From contig NZ_CP077290.1 of the NCBI RefSeq assembly GCF_019047785.1, positions 4,092,001 through 4,156,000 of the forward strand: a stretch of DNA of 64,000 bases, given 5' to 3'. This DNA comes from Enterobacter cancerogenus. Its GTDB lineage: Bacteria > Pseudomonadota > Gammaproteobacteria > Enterobacterales > Enterobacteriaceae. Shown one piece after another: positions 10,316-23,549 of this stretch. The notes below the pieces were generated by a model. That model had not been told where the DNA came from and did not search any database. It was given only the letters and a program-made list of their open reading frames with translations. Position 1 is the stretch's first letter; the number at the start of each line of letters is the position of its first letter. A program made the translations under genes and the position numbers.

Positions 10316-11353
10316 ATGCGCCTTTTCTTTCTGTTCCTTCTTTGCGTATTGTCCGCGCCGCTGGTGTGGGCTGCGCCTGCTCAGCAGTCCTTCTCCGACT
10401 GGCAGGTCACCTGCAATAACCAGAATTTTTGCGTGGCGCGCAATACCGGCGAGCATCATGGACTGGTCATGACGCTGAGCCGCAGCGCCGGGGCCAAAAC
10501 CGATGCCACGCTGCGCATCGATCTCGGCGGGTTTTCTTCGCCTTCGGTGAAAGAGCCAGACATCGCGCCGCGATTACTGCTCGACAACGCGCCAGTGAAG
10601 CTTGACCCGCAGCGCTGGCAGCTTACGCCCTGGCACCTGAAAACCGACGATGCGGCGACCATCTCTGCCTTTTTAAAGCATATTCAGGAAGGGCATACGT
10701 TGACGCTGCGCGGCGGCAGGCAGATTGCCTCTCTGGACGGCCTTAAAGCCGCGCTGCTGTTTATCGACGCTCAACAAAAGCGTGTCGGCAGCGAAACCGC
10801 CTGGATTAAAAAAGGGGACGATCCGCCGCTGAGCGTTCCTCCTGCGCCAGCCCTCAAAAAGGTGGCGACAGTCAATCCGACGCCCACGCCGCTTACTCAC
10901 GCAGAGCTAAACGATCTGCTGGACTATGGCACCTGGCGGATGAATAACAGCCAGTGCTCGCTGGATCCCAGCCGTCGCGAGGTCCGCGTCACGGCGTTAA
11001 CGGATGACAAAGCGCTGCTGATCGTCAGCTGTGAGGCGGGGGCGTACAACACCGTCGATCTGGCATGGCTGGTATCACGCAAAAAGCCGTTCGCGGCCCG
11101 TTCCGTCAGGCTGCGATTGCCGTTTACGCCGTCAAGCCAGAGCAGTGAGATGGAGCTGATGAATGCCAGCTTCGATGAGAAAAACCGGGAGTTAACGACC
11201 CTCGCATTAGGACGCGGTATCGGGGATTGCGGCATCCAGACGCGCTGGCGTTTTGACGGCCAGCGCTTTCGCCTGGTGCGCTATGCGGAAGAGCCAAGCT
11301 GCGATGGCTGGAATGGGCCAGATGCCTGGCCCACGCTGTGGATCACGCGGTAG
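10316..11353 (+). CDS. ypfG: YpfG, DUF1176 family exported protein
   Basis: A protein of 345 residues with a clear signal peptide: MRLFF, a hydrophobic core, and cleavage near VWA-AP about residue 20. I prefer ATG 10316 over an upstream in-frame ATG at 10259 because the signal peptide starts there and the length then matches E. coli YpfG. The mature part has the DUF1176 pattern of paired cysteines (for example VTCNNQNFCVAR). Likely periplasmic; function unknown. It follows nudK by 103 bp on the same strand. Confidence 0.88.
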   Translation: MRLFFLFLLCVLSAPLVWAAPAQQSFSDWQVTCNNQNFCVARNTGEHHGLVMTLSRSAGAKTDATLRIDLGGFSSPSVKEPDIAPRLLLDNAPVKLDPQRWQLTPWHLKTDDAATISAFLKHIQEGHTLTLRGGRQIASLDGLKAALLFIDAQQKRVGSETAWIKKGDDPPLSVPPAPALKKVATVNPTPTPLTHAELNDLLDYGTWRMNNSQCSLDPSRREVRVTALTDDKALLIVSCEAGAYNTVDLAWLVSRKKPFAARSVRLRLPFTPSSQSSEMELMNASFDEKNRELTTLALGRGIGDCGIQTRWRFDGQRFRLVRYAEEPSCDGWNGPDAWPTLWITR

Positions 11354-11360
11354 TTTTTTG

Positions 11361-11438
11361 GCCATATGGCGCTGTCGCTTACCCGGCCTGCAAAGCCACC
11401 ACATCGTAGGCCGGGTAAGGCGTAGCCGCCACCCGGCA
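11361..11438. repeat. REP/BIME-type palindromic repeat
   Basis: CTTACCCGGCCT (11378-11389) and AGGCCGGGTAAG (11408-11419) are a perfect 12-bp inverted pair, flanked by CGCTGTCG and GTAGCCGCCACCCGGC, the usual form of enterobacterial REP elements. It lies between the convergent genes ypfG and tktB. Confidence 0.85.
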
Positions 11439-11450
11439 ACGAAAACCGCA

Positions 11451-13439
11451 CTACAGCACGCTTAGCGCCTTCTCCACCACGTTCTCGACGGTAAAGCCGA
11501 AATACGGGAACAGCTTGTCGGCCGGGGCCGATTCGCCGTAGCCGCGCATCCCGACAATCGCGCCTTTCAGCCCGACATACTTGTACCAGTAGTCGGCGAT
11601 CCCCGCTTCCACCGCCACGCGTGCCGCAACGTTTGAAGGCAGGACCGATTCACGGTAAGCCTCATCCTGTGCGTCAAAAATATCGGTAGAGGGCAGGGAG
11701 ACCACGCGCACCGCGTGACCTTCGGCGGTCAACTTCTCCGCTGCCTTAACGGTGATTTCAATCTCAGAACCGGTAGCAATCAAAATCACGTCCGGCTTGC
11801 CGCCGCTGTCTTTCAGAATGTAGCCGCCGCGGGCGATATTTTTCACCTGCTCCGGCGTACGCTCAATCTGCGCCAGATTCTGACGCGACAGGATCAGCGC
11901 CGTCGGCCCGCTGTGGCGTTCAACCGCCAGCTTCCAGCCGACCGCGGCCTCTACCTGATCGCACGGACGCCAGGTGCTGAAGTTTGGCGTCAGGCGCAGG
12001 CTCGCCAGCTGTTCAACTGCCTGGTGCGTCGGTCCGTCTTCCCCCAGACCGATGGAGTCGTGGGTATAGACCATGATCTGCCGCGCCTTCATCAGCGCCG
12101 CCATACGCGCCGCGTTGCGGGCATATTCAACAAACATCAGGAAGGTGGCGGTATAAGGCACAAAGCCGCCGTGATGGGCGATACCGTTGGCAATGGCCGT
12201 CATCCCGAATTCACGCACGCCGTAGTGAATGTAGTTCCCGGCCACGTCCTCCTTCAGGGATTTAGAGCCAGACCAGATGGTCAGGTTACTTGGTGCCAGG
12301 TCCGCCGAGCCGCCGAGCAGTTCCGGGAGGATCGGGCCGATGGCATTGAGGGTGTTTTGCGATGCCTTACGGGTGGCAATTTTTGCCGGATTGGACTGCA
12401 ACTCTTCAATCAGCGCCTGGGTTTTCGCTTCCCAGTCCTCCGGCAGACCCCCGCTCATGCGGCGGGAAAACTCGGCGGCCAGCGCCGGATGCGCCTTTTT
12501 GTAGGCGGCGAACTTCTCGTTCCAGGCGTGCTGCGCGTGTTCACCCGCTTCACGCGCGTCCCAGGCTTTGTAGATCTCTTTTGGGATCTCGAACGCCGGG
12601 TATTTCCAGCCCAGTTTCTGACGGGTCAGCGCCACCTCTTCTTCGCCCAGCGCCGCGCCGTGCGACTCTTCCTTGCCCGCTTTGTTCGGTGAGCCGAAGC
12701 CGATGGTGGTCCGGCAGATAATCAGGGACGGTTTGTCCTTCACGCTCTGCGCTTCCTGAATCGCTTTTTTCACCGCCTCAGGATCGTGACCGTCGATTTC
12801 ATGCACCACGTGCCAGTGGTAGGCCTCGAAGCGTTTGGCCGTGTCGTCGGTAAACCAGCCTTCGGTTTCCCCGTCAATCGAGATACCGTTGTGATCGTAG
12901 AAGCCAATCAGCTTGCCCAGCCCCAGCGTGCCCGCCAGCGAGCAGACCTCGTGCGAGATCCCCTCCATCAGACAGCCGTCGCCCATAAATACATAGGTGT
13001 AGTGGTCAACGATGTCATGGCCCGGCTGGTTAAACTGCGCGCCCAGCGTGCGCTCGGCAATCGCCAGACCGACGGCGTTCGCCAGACCCTGACCGAGCGG
13101 CCCGGTGGTGGTCTCTACGCCCGGCGTGTAGCCAATCTCCGGGTGGCCCGGCGTTTTCGAATGCAGCTGGCGGAAGTTTTTGATCTCCTCAAGCGGCAGA
13201 TCGTAGCCGGAGAGGTGCAGCAGGCTATAGAGCAGCATGGAGGCATGGCCGTTTGAGAGAATAAAACGGTCACGATCGTACCAGGTGGGATCGGTCGGGT
13301 TGTGCTTCAGGAAGTCGTTCCACAGCACTTCGGCAATATCTGCCATGCCCATCGGGGCGCCAGGGTGGCCGGAATTGGCTTTCTGCACGGCATCCATGCT
13401 GAGGGCGCGAATGGCATTAGCGAGCTCTTTACGGGACAT
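11451..13439 (-). CDS. tktB: Transketolase 2
   Basis: Thiamine-diphosphate enzyme of the non-oxidative pentose phosphate pathway that moves two-carbon units between sugar phosphates. It has 662 residues, slightly shorter than TktA homologues. The ThDP/metal motif [12 protein letters not shown] is near residue 154, and the pyrimidine-domain and C-terminal domains are complete. Pairing with talA 19 bp upstream identifies it as the second, RpoS-type isozyme. Ribosome-binding GGAGTGAAC precedes ATG 13439. Confidence 0.95.
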   Translation of the reverse strand: MSRKELANAIRALSMDAVQKANSGHPGAPMGMADIAEVLWNDFLKHNPTDPTWYDRDRFILSNGHASMLLYSLLHLSGYDLPLEEIKNFRQLHSKTPGHPEIGYTPGVETTTGPLGQGLANAVGLAIAERTLGAQFNQPGHDIVDHYTYVFMGDGCLMEGISHEVCSLAGTLGLGKLIGFYDHNGISIDGETEGWFTDDTAKRFEAYHWHVVHEIDGHDPEAVKKAIQEAQSVKDKPSLIICRTTIGFGSPNKAGKEESHGAALGEEEVALTRQKLGWKYPAFEIPKEIYKAWDAREAGEHAQHAWNEKFAAYKKAHPALAAEFSRRMSGGLPEDWEAKTQALIEELQSNPAKIATRKASQNTLNAIGPILPELLGGSADLAPSNLTIWSGSKSLKEDVAGNYIHYGVREFGMTAIANGIAHHGGFVPYTATFLMFVEYARNAARMAALMKARQIMVYTHDSIGLGEDGPTHQAVEQLASLRLTPNFSTWRPCDQVEAAVGWKLAVERHSGPTALILSRQNLAQIERTPEQVKNIARGGYILKDSGGKPDVILIATGSEIEITVKAAEKLTAEGHAVRVVSLPSTDIFDAQDEAYRESVLPSNVAARVAVEAGIADYWYKYVGLKGAIVGMRGYGESAPADKLFPYFGFTVENVVEKALSVL

Positions 13440-13458
13440 AGTTCACTCCATGGCAAGG

Positions 13459-14409
13459 TTAAAGTTTGGCGGCAAGAAGATCTTCAAGTTTGCGCTGGTC
13501 GACGGCGAACAGGCGAATGCCTTCCGCCAGTTTATCGACGGCCATTGCGTCCTGGTTGTGCTCCCAGCGGAACTCCGCCTCCGTCATCGCTTTCGGTTTT
13601 GGCAGCACGGTTGAGGTCGGCACCAGTTTACGGATCACCGTCTCGTCGCTCTGCTGCAGCTTTTTCAGCAGGTCAGGAGAGATGGTCAGGCGGTCACAGC
13701 CTGCCAGGGCGAGGATCTGCTCGGTGCGGCGGAAGCTGGCCCCCATCACGATGGTCTCGTAGCGGTGCTGTTTGTAATAGTCATAGATATTGCGGACCGA
13801 CTTCACGCCGGGGTCTTCTTCCACCACGTACGGGTCCATCGGCTGTTTTGCCTGATACCAGTCGTAGATACGCCCGACGAACGGTGAGACAAGGAACACG
13901 CCCGCCTCGGCGCAGGCACGTGCCTGAGCAAAGGAGAACAGTAACGTCAGGTTGCAGTGGATCCCCTCTTTTTCCAGCACCTCGGCGGCGCGAATGCCTT
14001 CCCAGGTTGAAGCGAGCTTGATCAGAATGCGCGATTTATCAATTCCCTGCTCCTGATAAAGCTCTACCAGGCGGCGGGCTTTGTTGATGCTTTTTTCCTG
14101 GTCGAAGGAAAGGCGGGCGTCCACTTCGGTCGACACGCGTCCCGGTATGCTTTTCAGAATTTCCGCACCGATATTGACCGCCAGCTTGTCGCTGGCTTCG
14201 GCGACCTGCTGCTCCTGGGTTTTCCCACGCTGTTTGCCATAGGCGATGGCGTCATCAATCAGATGACTGAAATGTTCAAGCCCTGCCGCTTTGAGCAACA
14301 GCGAGGGGTTGGTGGTCGCATCTTCCGGCTGATAGCTGCGGATAGACTCGATATCGCCGCTGTCCGCGACTACGGTGGTGAATTGTTTGATGCCGTCTAG
14401 CTGGTTCAT
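13459..14409 (-). CDS. talA: Transaldolase A
   Basis: Transfers a dihydroxyacetone unit between sedoheptulose-7-phosphate and glyceraldehyde-3-phosphate. The 316 residues are the family length. The Schiff-base lysine lies in [11 protein letters not shown] at residue 131, and the family signature [11 protein letters not shown] at about 31-41. First gene of the talA-tktB operon, divergent from maeB. In E. coli this pair is induced in stationary phase through RpoS; no promoter was assigned here with confidence. Confidence 0.95.
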   Translation of the reverse strand: MNQLDGIKQFTTVVADSGDIESIRSYQPEDATTNPSLLLKAAGLEHFSHLIDDAIAYGKQRGKTQEQQVAEASDKLAVNIGAEILKSIPGRVSTEVDARLSFDQEKSINKARRLVELYQEQGIDKSRILIKLASTWEGIRAAEVLEKEGIHCNLTLLFSFAQARACAEAGVFLVSPFVGRIYDWYQAKQPMDPYVVEEDPGVKSVRNIYDYYKQHRYETIVMGASFRRTEQILALAGCDRLTISPDLLKKLQQSDETVIRKLVPTSTVLPKPKAMTEAEFRWEHNQDAMAVDKLAEGIRLFAVDQRKLEDLLAAKL

Positions 14410-14699
14410 AAATAATTACTCCTTGGAAATAAAAGAGTTAGTCGAGTGTGTTTGTTCACACTTCTGCGAAAATCATGATCGACTTAACAAAAAAGCATAG
14501 CAGACGGGGGAGGCATTGCTTTCTGAGACGGGTAACATCACTGTTATAAATTGATAACAATTTTTGCTCTGCAATGGTGAGAGTTTGGCAGCCTTCAAAG
14601 TTTAGTCGGCCACCTGCGGCGATACTATGCGGCACTCCAGGGTGTGCATCAGGATCGTAAACATCACCCTTTTTGATCGATACGTGAAGGAATAACAAG
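14410..14699. promoter_or_regulatory. Divergent talA/maeB promoter region
   Basis: This 290-bp gap separates two genes transcribed away from each other, so both promoters lie here. The half next to talA is AT-rich. I see no operator that I can name and no further gene: a frame covering part of it on the minus strand has no family resemblance and weak composition. Confidence 0.5.
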
Positions 14700-16979
14700 A
14701 TGGATGATCAGTTAAAACAAAGTGCTCTCGATTTTCATGAATTCCCGGTTCCGGGCAAAATCCAGGTTTCCCCTACCAAGCCGCTGGCGACCCAGCGCGA
14801 TCTGGCGCTGGCCTACTCGCCGGGCGTTGCCGCGCCGTGTCTTGAAATTGAAAAAGACCCGCTGGCAGCCTACAAATACACCGCGCGCGGAAATCTGGTG
14901 GCGGTAATCTCCAACGGCACGGCGGTGCTGGGATTAGGCAATATCGGTGCGCTGGCGGGTAAGCCGGTGATGGAAGGGAAGGGCGTACTGTTCAAGAAAT
15001 TTGCCGGTATCGACGTGTTTGATATCGAAGTGGACGAGCTGGACCCGGACAAATTCATCAACGTGGTGGCAGCCCTGGAGCCCACATTCGGCGGCATCAA
15101 CCTGGAAGATATCAAAGCGCCGGAATGTTTCTATATCGAGCAAAAGCTGCGCGAGCGCATGAACATTCCCGTGTTCCACGATGACCAGCACGGCACGGCA
15201 ATTATCAGCACCGCGGCCATTCTGAACGGCCTGCGGGTGGTGGAAAAAAATCTGTCTGACGTGCGCATGGTGGTCTCGGGGGCGGGCGCGGCGGCGATTG
15301 CCTGTATGAACCTGCTGGTGGCGCTTGGGATGCAGAAACACAACATTGTGGTCTGCGACTCCAAAGGCGTGATCTATAAAGACCGCGAGCCAAACATGGC
15401 GGAAACCAAAGCGGCGTATGCGGTGGACGATGACGGAAAACGGACCCTGGACGACGTGATCGACGGCGCGGATATCTTCCTGGGCTGCTCCGGACCGAAA
15501 GTCCTGACCCAGGAGATGGTGCAGAAGATGGCGCGCGCGCCGATGATCCTGGCGCTGGCGAACCCGGAGCCGGAAATCCTGCCGCCGCTGGCGAAAGCGG
15601 TGCGTGAAGACGCTATTATCTGTACCGGTCGTTCGGACTACCCAAACCAGGTGAACAACGTGCTGTGCTTCCCGTTCATCTTCCGCGGCGCGCTGGACGT
15701 GGGTGCGACGGCAATCAACGAAGAGATGAAGCTGGCCGCTGTTCACGCCATCGCCGAGCTGGCCCACGCCGAGCAGAGCGAAGTGGTTGCCTCAGCCTAT
15801 GGCGATCAGGATCTGAGTTTTGGCCCGGACTACATCATTCCTAAACCGTTCGACCCGCGTTTGATTGTCAAAATCGCGCCAGCGGTGGCCAAAGCGGCGA
15901 TGGACTCCGGCGTGGCGACGCGTCCGATTCAGGATTTCGACGCCTACGTCGATAAGCTCACCGAGTTTGTTTACAAAACCAACCTGTTCATGAAGCCGAT
16001 CTTCTCCCAGGCGCGCGCCGACGCGAAGCGCGTGGTGCTGGCGGAAGGGGAGGAGGCGCGCGTGCTGCACGCGACGCAGGAGCTGATCACCTTAGGGCTG
16101 GCGAAACCGATCCTGATTGGCCGTCCGAGCGTAATCGAGATGCGTATCCAGAAGCTGGGGCTACAGATTAAGCCGGGCGTGGACTTTGAGATCGTTAACA
16201 ACGAATCCGATCCGCGTTTCAAAGAGTACTGGAACGAATACTACGCGATCATGAAACGTCGCGGGATCACCCAGGAGCAGGCGCAGAAAGCCGTGATCAG
16301 CAACACCACGGTGATCGGCGCGATCATGGTTCAGCGTGGCGAAGCGGATGCGCTGATCTGCGGCACTGTCGGTGATTACCATGAGCATTTCAGCGTGGTG
16401 CAGGAGATCTTCGGCTATCGCGACGGGGTGCATACCGCCGGGGCAATGAACGCGCTGCTGCTGCCTAGCGGGAACACCTTTATTGCGGATACCTACGTCA
16501 ACGACGATCCGACGCCGGAGCAGCTGGCGGAAATCACCGTGATGGCGGCGGAAACCGTGCGCCGGTTTGGTATCGAGCCGAAAGTTGCGCTGCTCTCTCA
16601 TTCGAACTTTGGTTCCTCGAAATCTGCGGCGGCCTGCAAAATGCGCGAGACGCTGGAGCGGGTACGCGAGCGTGCGCCGGAGTTGATGATCGACGGTGAG
16701 ATGCACGGCGATGCCGCGCTGGTGGAGAGCATTCGCAACGAACGGATGCCGGACAGCCCGCTGAAAGGCTCGGCTAACGTGCTGATCATGCCGAACGTCG
16801 AAGCGGCGCGGATCAGCTACAACCTGCTGCGCGTGTCCAGCTCTGAAGGGGTCACCGTAGGACCGGTGCTGATGGGCATCTCGAAGCCGGTGCATGTGTT
16901 AACACCGATTGCCTCTGTGCGGCGGATTGTGAACATGGTGGCGCTGGCGGTGGTTGAGGCGCAGACGCAGCCGCTGTAA
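14700..16979 (+). CDS. maeB: NADP-dependent malic enzyme with phosphotransacetylase-like domain
   Basis: Oxidatively decarboxylates malate to pyruvate, making NADPH. The 759 residues contain an N-terminal malic domain (with [13 protein letters not shown] near 165), an NAD(P)-binding domain ([16 protein letters not shown] near 190-205) and a C-terminal phosphotransacetylase-like domain from about 430 that serves as an allosteric module for acetyl-CoA in the family. Monocistronic; divergent from talA as in E. coli. The start is ATG 14700, with AAGGAATAACAAG before it. Confidence 0.96.
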   Translation: MDDQLKQSALDFHEFPVPGKIQVSPTKPLATQRDLALAYSPGVAAPCLEIEKDPLAAYKYTARGNLVAVISNGTAVLGLGNIGALAGKPVMEGKGVLFKKFAGIDVFDIEVDELDPDKFINVVAALEPTFGGINLEDIKAPECFYIEQKLRERMNIPVFHDDQHGTAIISTAAILNGLRVVEKNLSDVRMVVSGAGAAAIACMNLLVALGMQKHNIVVCDSKGVIYKDREPNMAETKAAYAVDDDGKRTLDDVIDGADIFLGCSGPKVLTQEMVQKMARAPMILALANPEPEILPPLAKAVREDAIICTGRSDYPNQVNNVLCFPFIFRGALDVGATAINEEMKLAAVHAIAELAHAEQSEVVASAYGDQDLSFGPDYIIPKPFDPRLIVKIAPAVAKAAMDSGVATRPIQDFDAYVDKLTEFVYKTNLFMKPIFSQARADAKRVVLAEGEEARVLHATQELITLGLAKPILIGRPSVIEMRIQKLGLQIKPGVDFEIVNNESDPRFKEYWNEYYAIMKRRGITQEQAQKAVISNTTVIGAIMVQRGEADALICGTVGDYHEHFSVVQEIFGYRDGVHTAGAMNALLLPSGNTFIADTYVNDDPTPEQLAEITVMAAETVRRFGIEPKVALLSHSNFGSSKSAAACKMRETLERVRERAPELMIDGEMHGDAALVESIRNERMPDSPLKGSANVLIMPNVEAARISYNLLRVSSSEGVTVGPVLMGISKPVHVLTPIASVRRIVNMVALAVVEAQTQPL

Positions 16980-16988
16980 GGGCGTGGT

Positions 16989-17047
16989 GTCGGGTGGTGC
17001 ATTCGCTTACCCGACCTACGGATTATGCAGGCCGGGCAAGCGCCGGC
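16989..17047. repeat. REP-type repeat between maeB and hemF
   Basis: CTTACCCGACCT (17006-17017) is partly complementary to AGGCCGGGCAAG (17029-17040). It is a REP pair with small differences between the arms, located between convergent genes. Confidence 0.75.
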
Positions 17048-17048
17048 A

Positions 17049-18823
<1,775 letters not shown>

Positions 18824-19035
18824 GCGGCCTGAATAGTAAAAATTGGGGTCCTGGTGTTATATCGTATCGCGTTTGGCGTTACGACAGTCCTTATTGAGAA
18901 TTGTTTTACTTTTCATTTCAATACGTGACAAAGTGACATTATGCCAAATTTTGGCGAGATTTTCCCCGCATATTGGCTAAACGGGGCGTTCGGGCGATAA
19001 TTACTGTTTTTAAACCCAAAAAGGCGGTTAATACC
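18824..19035. promoter_or_regulatory. Divergent amiA/ypeA promoter region
   Basis: 212 bp between amiA (minus) and ypeA (plus). It is AT-rich around 18890-18950 and must hold both promoters. No named operator was recognised. Confidence 0.45.
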
Positions 19036-19461
19036 ATGGAGATACGCGTTTTTCGCCAGGAAGATTTCGAAGAGGTGATTACCCTTTGGGAGCGCTGCGA
19101 TTTGCTGCGTCCGTGGAACGATCCGGAAATGGATATCGAACGTAAGGTCAATCACGACGTCAGTCTGTTCCTGATTGCGGAAGTGAACGGCGAGGTGGTC
19201 GGTACGGTGATGGGCGGTTACGACGGACATCGCGGCTCGGCCTATTATCTGGGCGTTCATCCGGAATACCGCGCGCGCGGCATAGCTAACGCGCTGCTTA
19301 ATCGTCTGGAAAAGAAACTGATTGCTCGCGGCTGTCCAAAGATCCAGATCATGGTGCGGGAAGACAACGACGTGGTGCTGGGCATGTATGAGCGTCTGGG
19401 CTATGAGCATGCCGACGTGCTGAGTTTAGGTAAGCGTTTGATCGAAGATGAAGAGTATTGA
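19036..19461 (+). CDS. ypeA: GNAT family acetyltransferase YpeA
   Basis: A 141-residue single-domain GNAT protein. The acetyl-CoA-binding loop is [14 protein letters not shown] near residues 76-89, followed by the strand-loop around [22 protein letters not shown] typical of the family. I place the start at ATG 19036 ([11 protein letters not shown]), which gives the same length as E. coli YpeA; an upstream in-frame ATG at 18973 lacks support. The acceptor substrate is unknown. The 3' end overlaps yfeZ by 14 bp. Confidence 0.9.
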   Translation: MEIRVFRQEDFEEVITLWERCDLLRPWNDPEMDIERKVNHDVSLFLIAEVNGEVVGTVMGGYDGHRGSAYYLGVHPEYRARGIANALLNRLEKKLIARGCPKIQIMVREDNDVVLGMYERLGYEHADVLSLGKRLIEDEEY

Positions 19462-19897
19462 GTTTCACCCTGCCGATTACGACACCCAGGGTCGTCTTCG
19501 TTTGCCCTTTCTGTTCTGGTGCGTGCTGCTGTTACAGGCACGCACCTGGGTACTGTTTGTGATGGCCGGCGCGTCGCGCGGGCAGGGCGACACGCTGCTG
19601 AATCTGTTCTACCCCGACCACGACGCGTTCTGGCTCGGACTGCTGCCCGGCGTGCCTGCGGTGCTGGCGTTTCTGTGCAGCGGACGGCGGCAGGTTATCC
19701 CGCGCGTCTGGAGCGCGCTGCGCGGGCTGTTGATCCTTGCGCAGGTTGTGCTGCTGGGCTGGCAGCCGTGGCTCTGGCTTAACGGCGAGCCGCTGTCGGG
19801 CATCGGGGTTGCGCTGGTGGTGGCGGATATCGTCGCGCTGCTGTGGCTGCTGACCAACCCGCGTCTGCGCGCCTGTTTTACCCCCGAGAAAGATTAA
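19448..19897 (+). CDS. yfeZ: YfeZ, DUF2919 inner membrane protein
   Basis: A 149-residue protein with about four membrane helices (around residues 20-40, 60-75, 88-108, 120-140). The region [30 protein letters not shown] is the conserved part of DUF2919 proteins. Its start lies inside the ypeA 3' end, so translation is coupled. Function unknown. Confidence 0.88.
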   Translation: MKSIEFHPADYDTQGRLRLPFLFWCVLLLQARTWVLFVMAGASRGQGDTLLNLFYPDHDAFWLGLLPGVPAVLAFLCSGRRQVIPRVWSALRGLLILAQVVLLGWQPWLWLNGEPLSGIGVALVVADIVALLWLLTNPRLRACFTPEKD

Positions 19898-19899
19898 GC

Positions 19900-19927
19900 G
19901 GCACTTTTTGCCGATGCCGCACTCCAA
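19900..19927 (+). promoter_or_regulatory. Candidate sigma-E promoter of yfeY
   Basis: GGCACTTTT at 19900-19908 and CTCCAA at 19922-19927 resemble the -35 (GAACTT) and -10 (TCtgA-like) elements of sigma-E promoters with plausible spacing. E. coli yfeY belongs to the sigma-E regulon, which motivated the search. Both boxes deviate from consensus. Confidence 0.35.
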
Positions 19928-19959
19928 CAAGCGTTGATTGACTAAGAAAGGACGTTTTA

Positions 19960-20535
19960 ATGAAATCGCTGCGTTTACTTTTATGCGCTCTGCCGCTGGT
20001 GTTAACCGGCTGCTCCACGCTCTCCTCCGTTAACTGGTCTGCAGCCTATCCGTGGAACTGGTTTGGCTCTTCAACGGAAGTCACCGAGCAGGGCGTGGGT
20101 AACATCACCGCCGCCACCGCGCTGAACCAGGACGCCATTCAGGACGCGCTGGGCAGCGACTACCGCCTGCGCAGCGGTATGAAAACCGAAAACGGCACCA
20201 TCGTGCGTTATTTTGAAGCCCTGAAGGATGACAAACTGGCGCTGGTGATCAACGGCGATAACGGCACCGTTAATCGCGTGGCGGTGATGGACGAGGATAT
20301 TCCGACAGCGAGCGGCGTCAAGGTCGGCACGCCGTTTGGCGATCTTTATCAAAAAGCCTTTGGCCACTGCGCCAGCGTTCCGTCGGACGACCGCGTCGCG
20401 GTAGAGTGTAAGGCGGAGGGCAGCCTGCACATCAGCTATCTCTTCACCGGCGAGTGGAGCGGCCCGGAAGGGTTAATGCCGTCTGACGACACGCTGAAAA
20501 CCTGGAAAGTGAGCAAGATTATCTGGAAGCAGTAA
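19960..20535 (+). CDS. yfeY: RpoE-regulated lipoprotein YfeY (DUF1131)
   Basis: A 191-residue lipoprotein: the signal peptide ends in lipobox LTGC with Cys at about residue 18, followed by S-T-L, which favours sorting to the outer membrane. The mature part is a DUF1131 domain. In E. coli it is part of the envelope-stress regulon. Physiological role unknown. A hairpin terminator follows at 20590. Confidence 0.9.
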   Translation: MKSLRLLLCALPLVLTGCSTLSSVNWSAAYPWNWFGSSTEVTEQGVGNITAATALNQDAIQDALGSDYRLRSGMKTENGTIVRYFEALKDDKLALVINGDNGTVNRVAVMDEDIPTASGVKVGTPFGDLYQKAFGHCASVPSDDRVAVECKAEGSLHISYLFTGEWSGPEGLMPSDDTLKTWKVSKIIWKQ

Positions 20536-20571
20536 TTTGCGCCTGAACAAACCGCCTCGCTGAAATCCAGG

Positions 20572-20577
20572 TATAAT
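20572..20577 (+). promoter_or_regulatory. Candidate -10 box for yfeX
   Basis: A perfect TATAAT lies 51 bp before the yfeX start codon. I see no convincing -35 hexamer at 17 bp, so this is a weak promoter call. Confidence 0.3.
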
Positions 20578-20579
20578 AG

Positions 20580-21527
<948 letters not shown>

Positions 21528-21543
21528 ACTGCTCCCCATACCC

Positions 21544-21573
21544 AGGCCGGGTAAGCGTTAGCGCTACCCGGCA
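21544..21573. repeat. REP-type repeat after yfeX
   Basis: AGGCCGGGTAAGCG and CGCTACCCGGCA pair imperfectly; typical REP core located between yfeX and cysP. E. coli ucpA, which lies near here in K-12, is absent. Confidence 0.8.
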
Positions 21574-21585
21574 ATTTTCCCCGCA

Positions 21586-21702
21586 GCCTTATTCTCTTTT
21601 CTGCTTCTAAATCACCAAACGGTATATAAAACCGTTACTCCTTTCGTCCTCGTTATAAATATTATGACCATAAGATAGTCATCTCATTTATAAGGGTGCG
21701 TA
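21586..21702 (+). promoter_or_regulatory. cysP promoter region (expected CysB target)
   Basis: An AT-rich 117-bp stretch directly before cysP includes AACGGTATATAAAACCGTTA (a near-palindrome at about 21619-21638) and a -10-like TATGACC or TATAAA. In E. coli the cysP promoter is activated by CysB with N-acetylserine over a region of this kind. The CysB consensus is too loose to fix the exact site by eye. Confidence 0.5.
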
Positions 21703-22716
21703 ATGGCCGCTTCTGTACTGAAAAAAGGTTCCCTGGCGCTGGCAGGTTTACTGCTGGTGGCACAGGCGCAGGCAACCGAGCTGCTGAACAGCTCGTATGA
21801 TGTCTCCCGCGAGCTGTTTGCCGCCCTTAACCCGCCGTTTGAACAGCAGTGGGCCAAAGACAACAACGGCGACAAGCTGACCATTAAGCAGTCTCATGCC
21901 GGTTCGTCCAAGCAGGCGCTGGCGATCCTGCAGGGGCTGAAAGCGGACGTGGTGACGTATAACCAGGTAACGGATGTACAGATCCTGCACGACAAGGGCA
22001 AGCTGATCCCGGCGGACTGGCAGAGCCGCCTGCCGAACAACAGTTCGCCGTTCTACTCCACCATGGGCTTCCTGGTGCGCAAGGGCAACCCGAAAAATAT
22101 CCACAACTGGAACGATCTCGTGCGTTCCGACGTGAAGCTTGTCTTCCCGAACCCAAAAACCTCCGGTAACGCGCGCTACACCTATCTGGCCGCGTGGGGC
22201 GCGGCGGACAAGGCGGACGGCAACGACAAAGCCAAAACCGAGCAGTTCATGACCCAGTTCCTGAAAAACGTCGAAGTGTTTGATACCGGCGGACGCGGAG
22301 CCACCACCACCTTTGCCGAGCGCGGCCTGGGTGACGTGCTGATCAGCTTCGAATCGGAAGTGAACAACATCCGCAAACAGTACGAGGCGCAGGGCTTCGA
22401 GGTGGTCATCCCGAAAACCAACATCCTGGCCGAGTTCCCGGTGGCGTGGGTGGATAAAAACGTGAAGGCCAACGGCACCGAGAAGGCGGCGAAGGCTTAC
22501 CTGAACTATCTGTACAGCCCGCAGGCGCAGACCATCATTACTGATTATTACTACCGCGTGAATAACCCGGACGTGATGAACACGCTGAAGGATAAATTCC
22601 CGCAGACCGAGTTGTTCCGCGTGGAAGATCATTTTGGCGCGTGGCCTGAGGTGATGAAGACGCACTTTGTCAGTGGCGGAGAGTTAGACAAACTGCTGGC
22701 GGCGGGGCGTAAGTAA
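21703..22716 (+). CDS. cysP: Thiosulfate/sulfate-binding periplasmic protein CysP
   Basis: The extracytoplasmic binding protein of the sulfate/thiosulfate ABC importer. The 337 residues start with a Sec signal peptide ([18 protein letters not shown], cleavage near residue 25) followed by [15 protein letters not shown], the family signature. The oxyanion-binding region includes [12 protein letters not shown] and [11 protein letters not shown]. First gene of cysPUWA; its stop overlaps the cysU start by one base. Confidence 0.96.
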   Translation: MAASVLKKGSLALAGLLLVAQAQATELLNSSYDVSRELFAALNPPFEQQWAKDNNGDKLTIKQSHAGSSKQALAILQGLKADVVTYNQVTDVQILHDKGKLIPADWQSRLPNNSSPFYSTMGFLVRKGNPKNIHNWNDLVRSDVKLVFPNPKTSGNARYTYLAAWGAADKADGNDKAKTEQFMTQFLKNVEVFDTGGRGATTTFAERGLGDVLISFESEVNNIRKQYEAQGFEVVIPKTNILAEFPVAWVDKNVKANGTEKAAKAYLNYLYSPQAQTIITDYYYRVNNPDVMNTLKDKFPQTELFRVEDHFGAWPEVMKTHFVSGGELDKLLAAGRK

Positions 22717-23549
22717 TGTTTGCAGGATCAACAAGACGCGTGCTGCCGGGCTTTACCCTGAGCCTCGGGACCAGCCTGCTGTTCGTCTGCCTGATTTTGC
22801 TGTTGCCGCTCAGCGCGCTGGTCATGCAACTCGCGCAGATGAGCTGGGCGCAGTACTGGGAGGTCATTACCAACCCGCAGGTGGTGGCGGCCTATAAGGT
22901 CACGCTGCTGTCGGCGTTTGTGGCCTCCATTTTTAACGGCGTGTTCGGCCTGCTGATGGCGTGGATTTTAACCCGCTACCGTTTCCCGGGCCGTACGCTG
23001 CTGGATGCGCTGATGGACCTGCCGTTTGCGCTGCCGACCGCAGTTGCAGGCTTAACGCTGGCGTCGCTGTTCTCCGTCAACGGGTTTTACGGCGAGTGGC
23101 TGGCGAAGTTTGATATCAAAGTGACCTATACCTGGCTTGGTATCGCAGTGGCGATGGCTTTCACCAGCATCCCGTTCGTGGTGCGTACCGTTCAGCCGGT
23201 GCTGGAAGAGTTAGGCCCGGAGTATGAAGAGGCGGCAGAAACGCTGGGCGCTACGCGCTGGCAGAGCTTTCGCAAGGTGGTGCTGCCGGAGCTGTCTCCG
23301 GCGCTGATGGCGGGCGTGGCGCTGTCGTTTACCCGCAGCCTCGGTGAGTTCGGCGCGGTGATTTTCATCGCCGGGAATATCGCGTGGAAAACGGAAGTGA
23401 CCTCGCTGATGATTTTTGTGCGTTTGCAGGAGTTTGATTATCCGGCGGCCAGTGCGATTGCCTCGGTGATCCTCGCCGCGTCGCTGCTGCTGCTGTTCTC
23501 GATTAACACTCTGCAAAGTCGCTTTGGTCGACGCGTGGTAGGTCACTGA
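22716..23549 (+). CDS. cysU: Sulfate/thiosulfate ABC transporter permease CysU (CysT)
   Basis: An inner-membrane permease of 277 residues with six predicted helices. The EAA loop that contacts the ATPase is GPEYEEAAETLGATRWQSF near residues 168-186. It pairs with CysW to form the channel. Start and stop each overlap the neighbour by one base, so the operon is tightly coupled. Confidence 0.95.
   Translation: MFAGSTRRVLPGFTLSLGTSLLFVCLILLLPLSALVMQLAQMSWAQYWEVITNPQVVAAYKVTLLSAFVASIFNGVFGLLMAWILTRYRFPGRTLLDALMDLPFALPTAVAGLTLASLFSVNGFYGEWLAKFDIKVTYTWLGIAVAMAFTSIPFVVRTVQPVLEELGPEYEEAAETLGATRWQSFRKVVLPELSPALMAGVALSFTRSLGEFGAVIFIAGNIAWKTEVTSLMIFVRLQEFDYPAASAIASVILAASLLLLFSINTLQSRFGRRVVGH

Noticed and set aside
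14456..14698. An 80-codon frame on the minus strand between talA and maeB
   Set aside because: It covers the divergent promoter region, has no ribosome-binding site of note and no similarity that I know.
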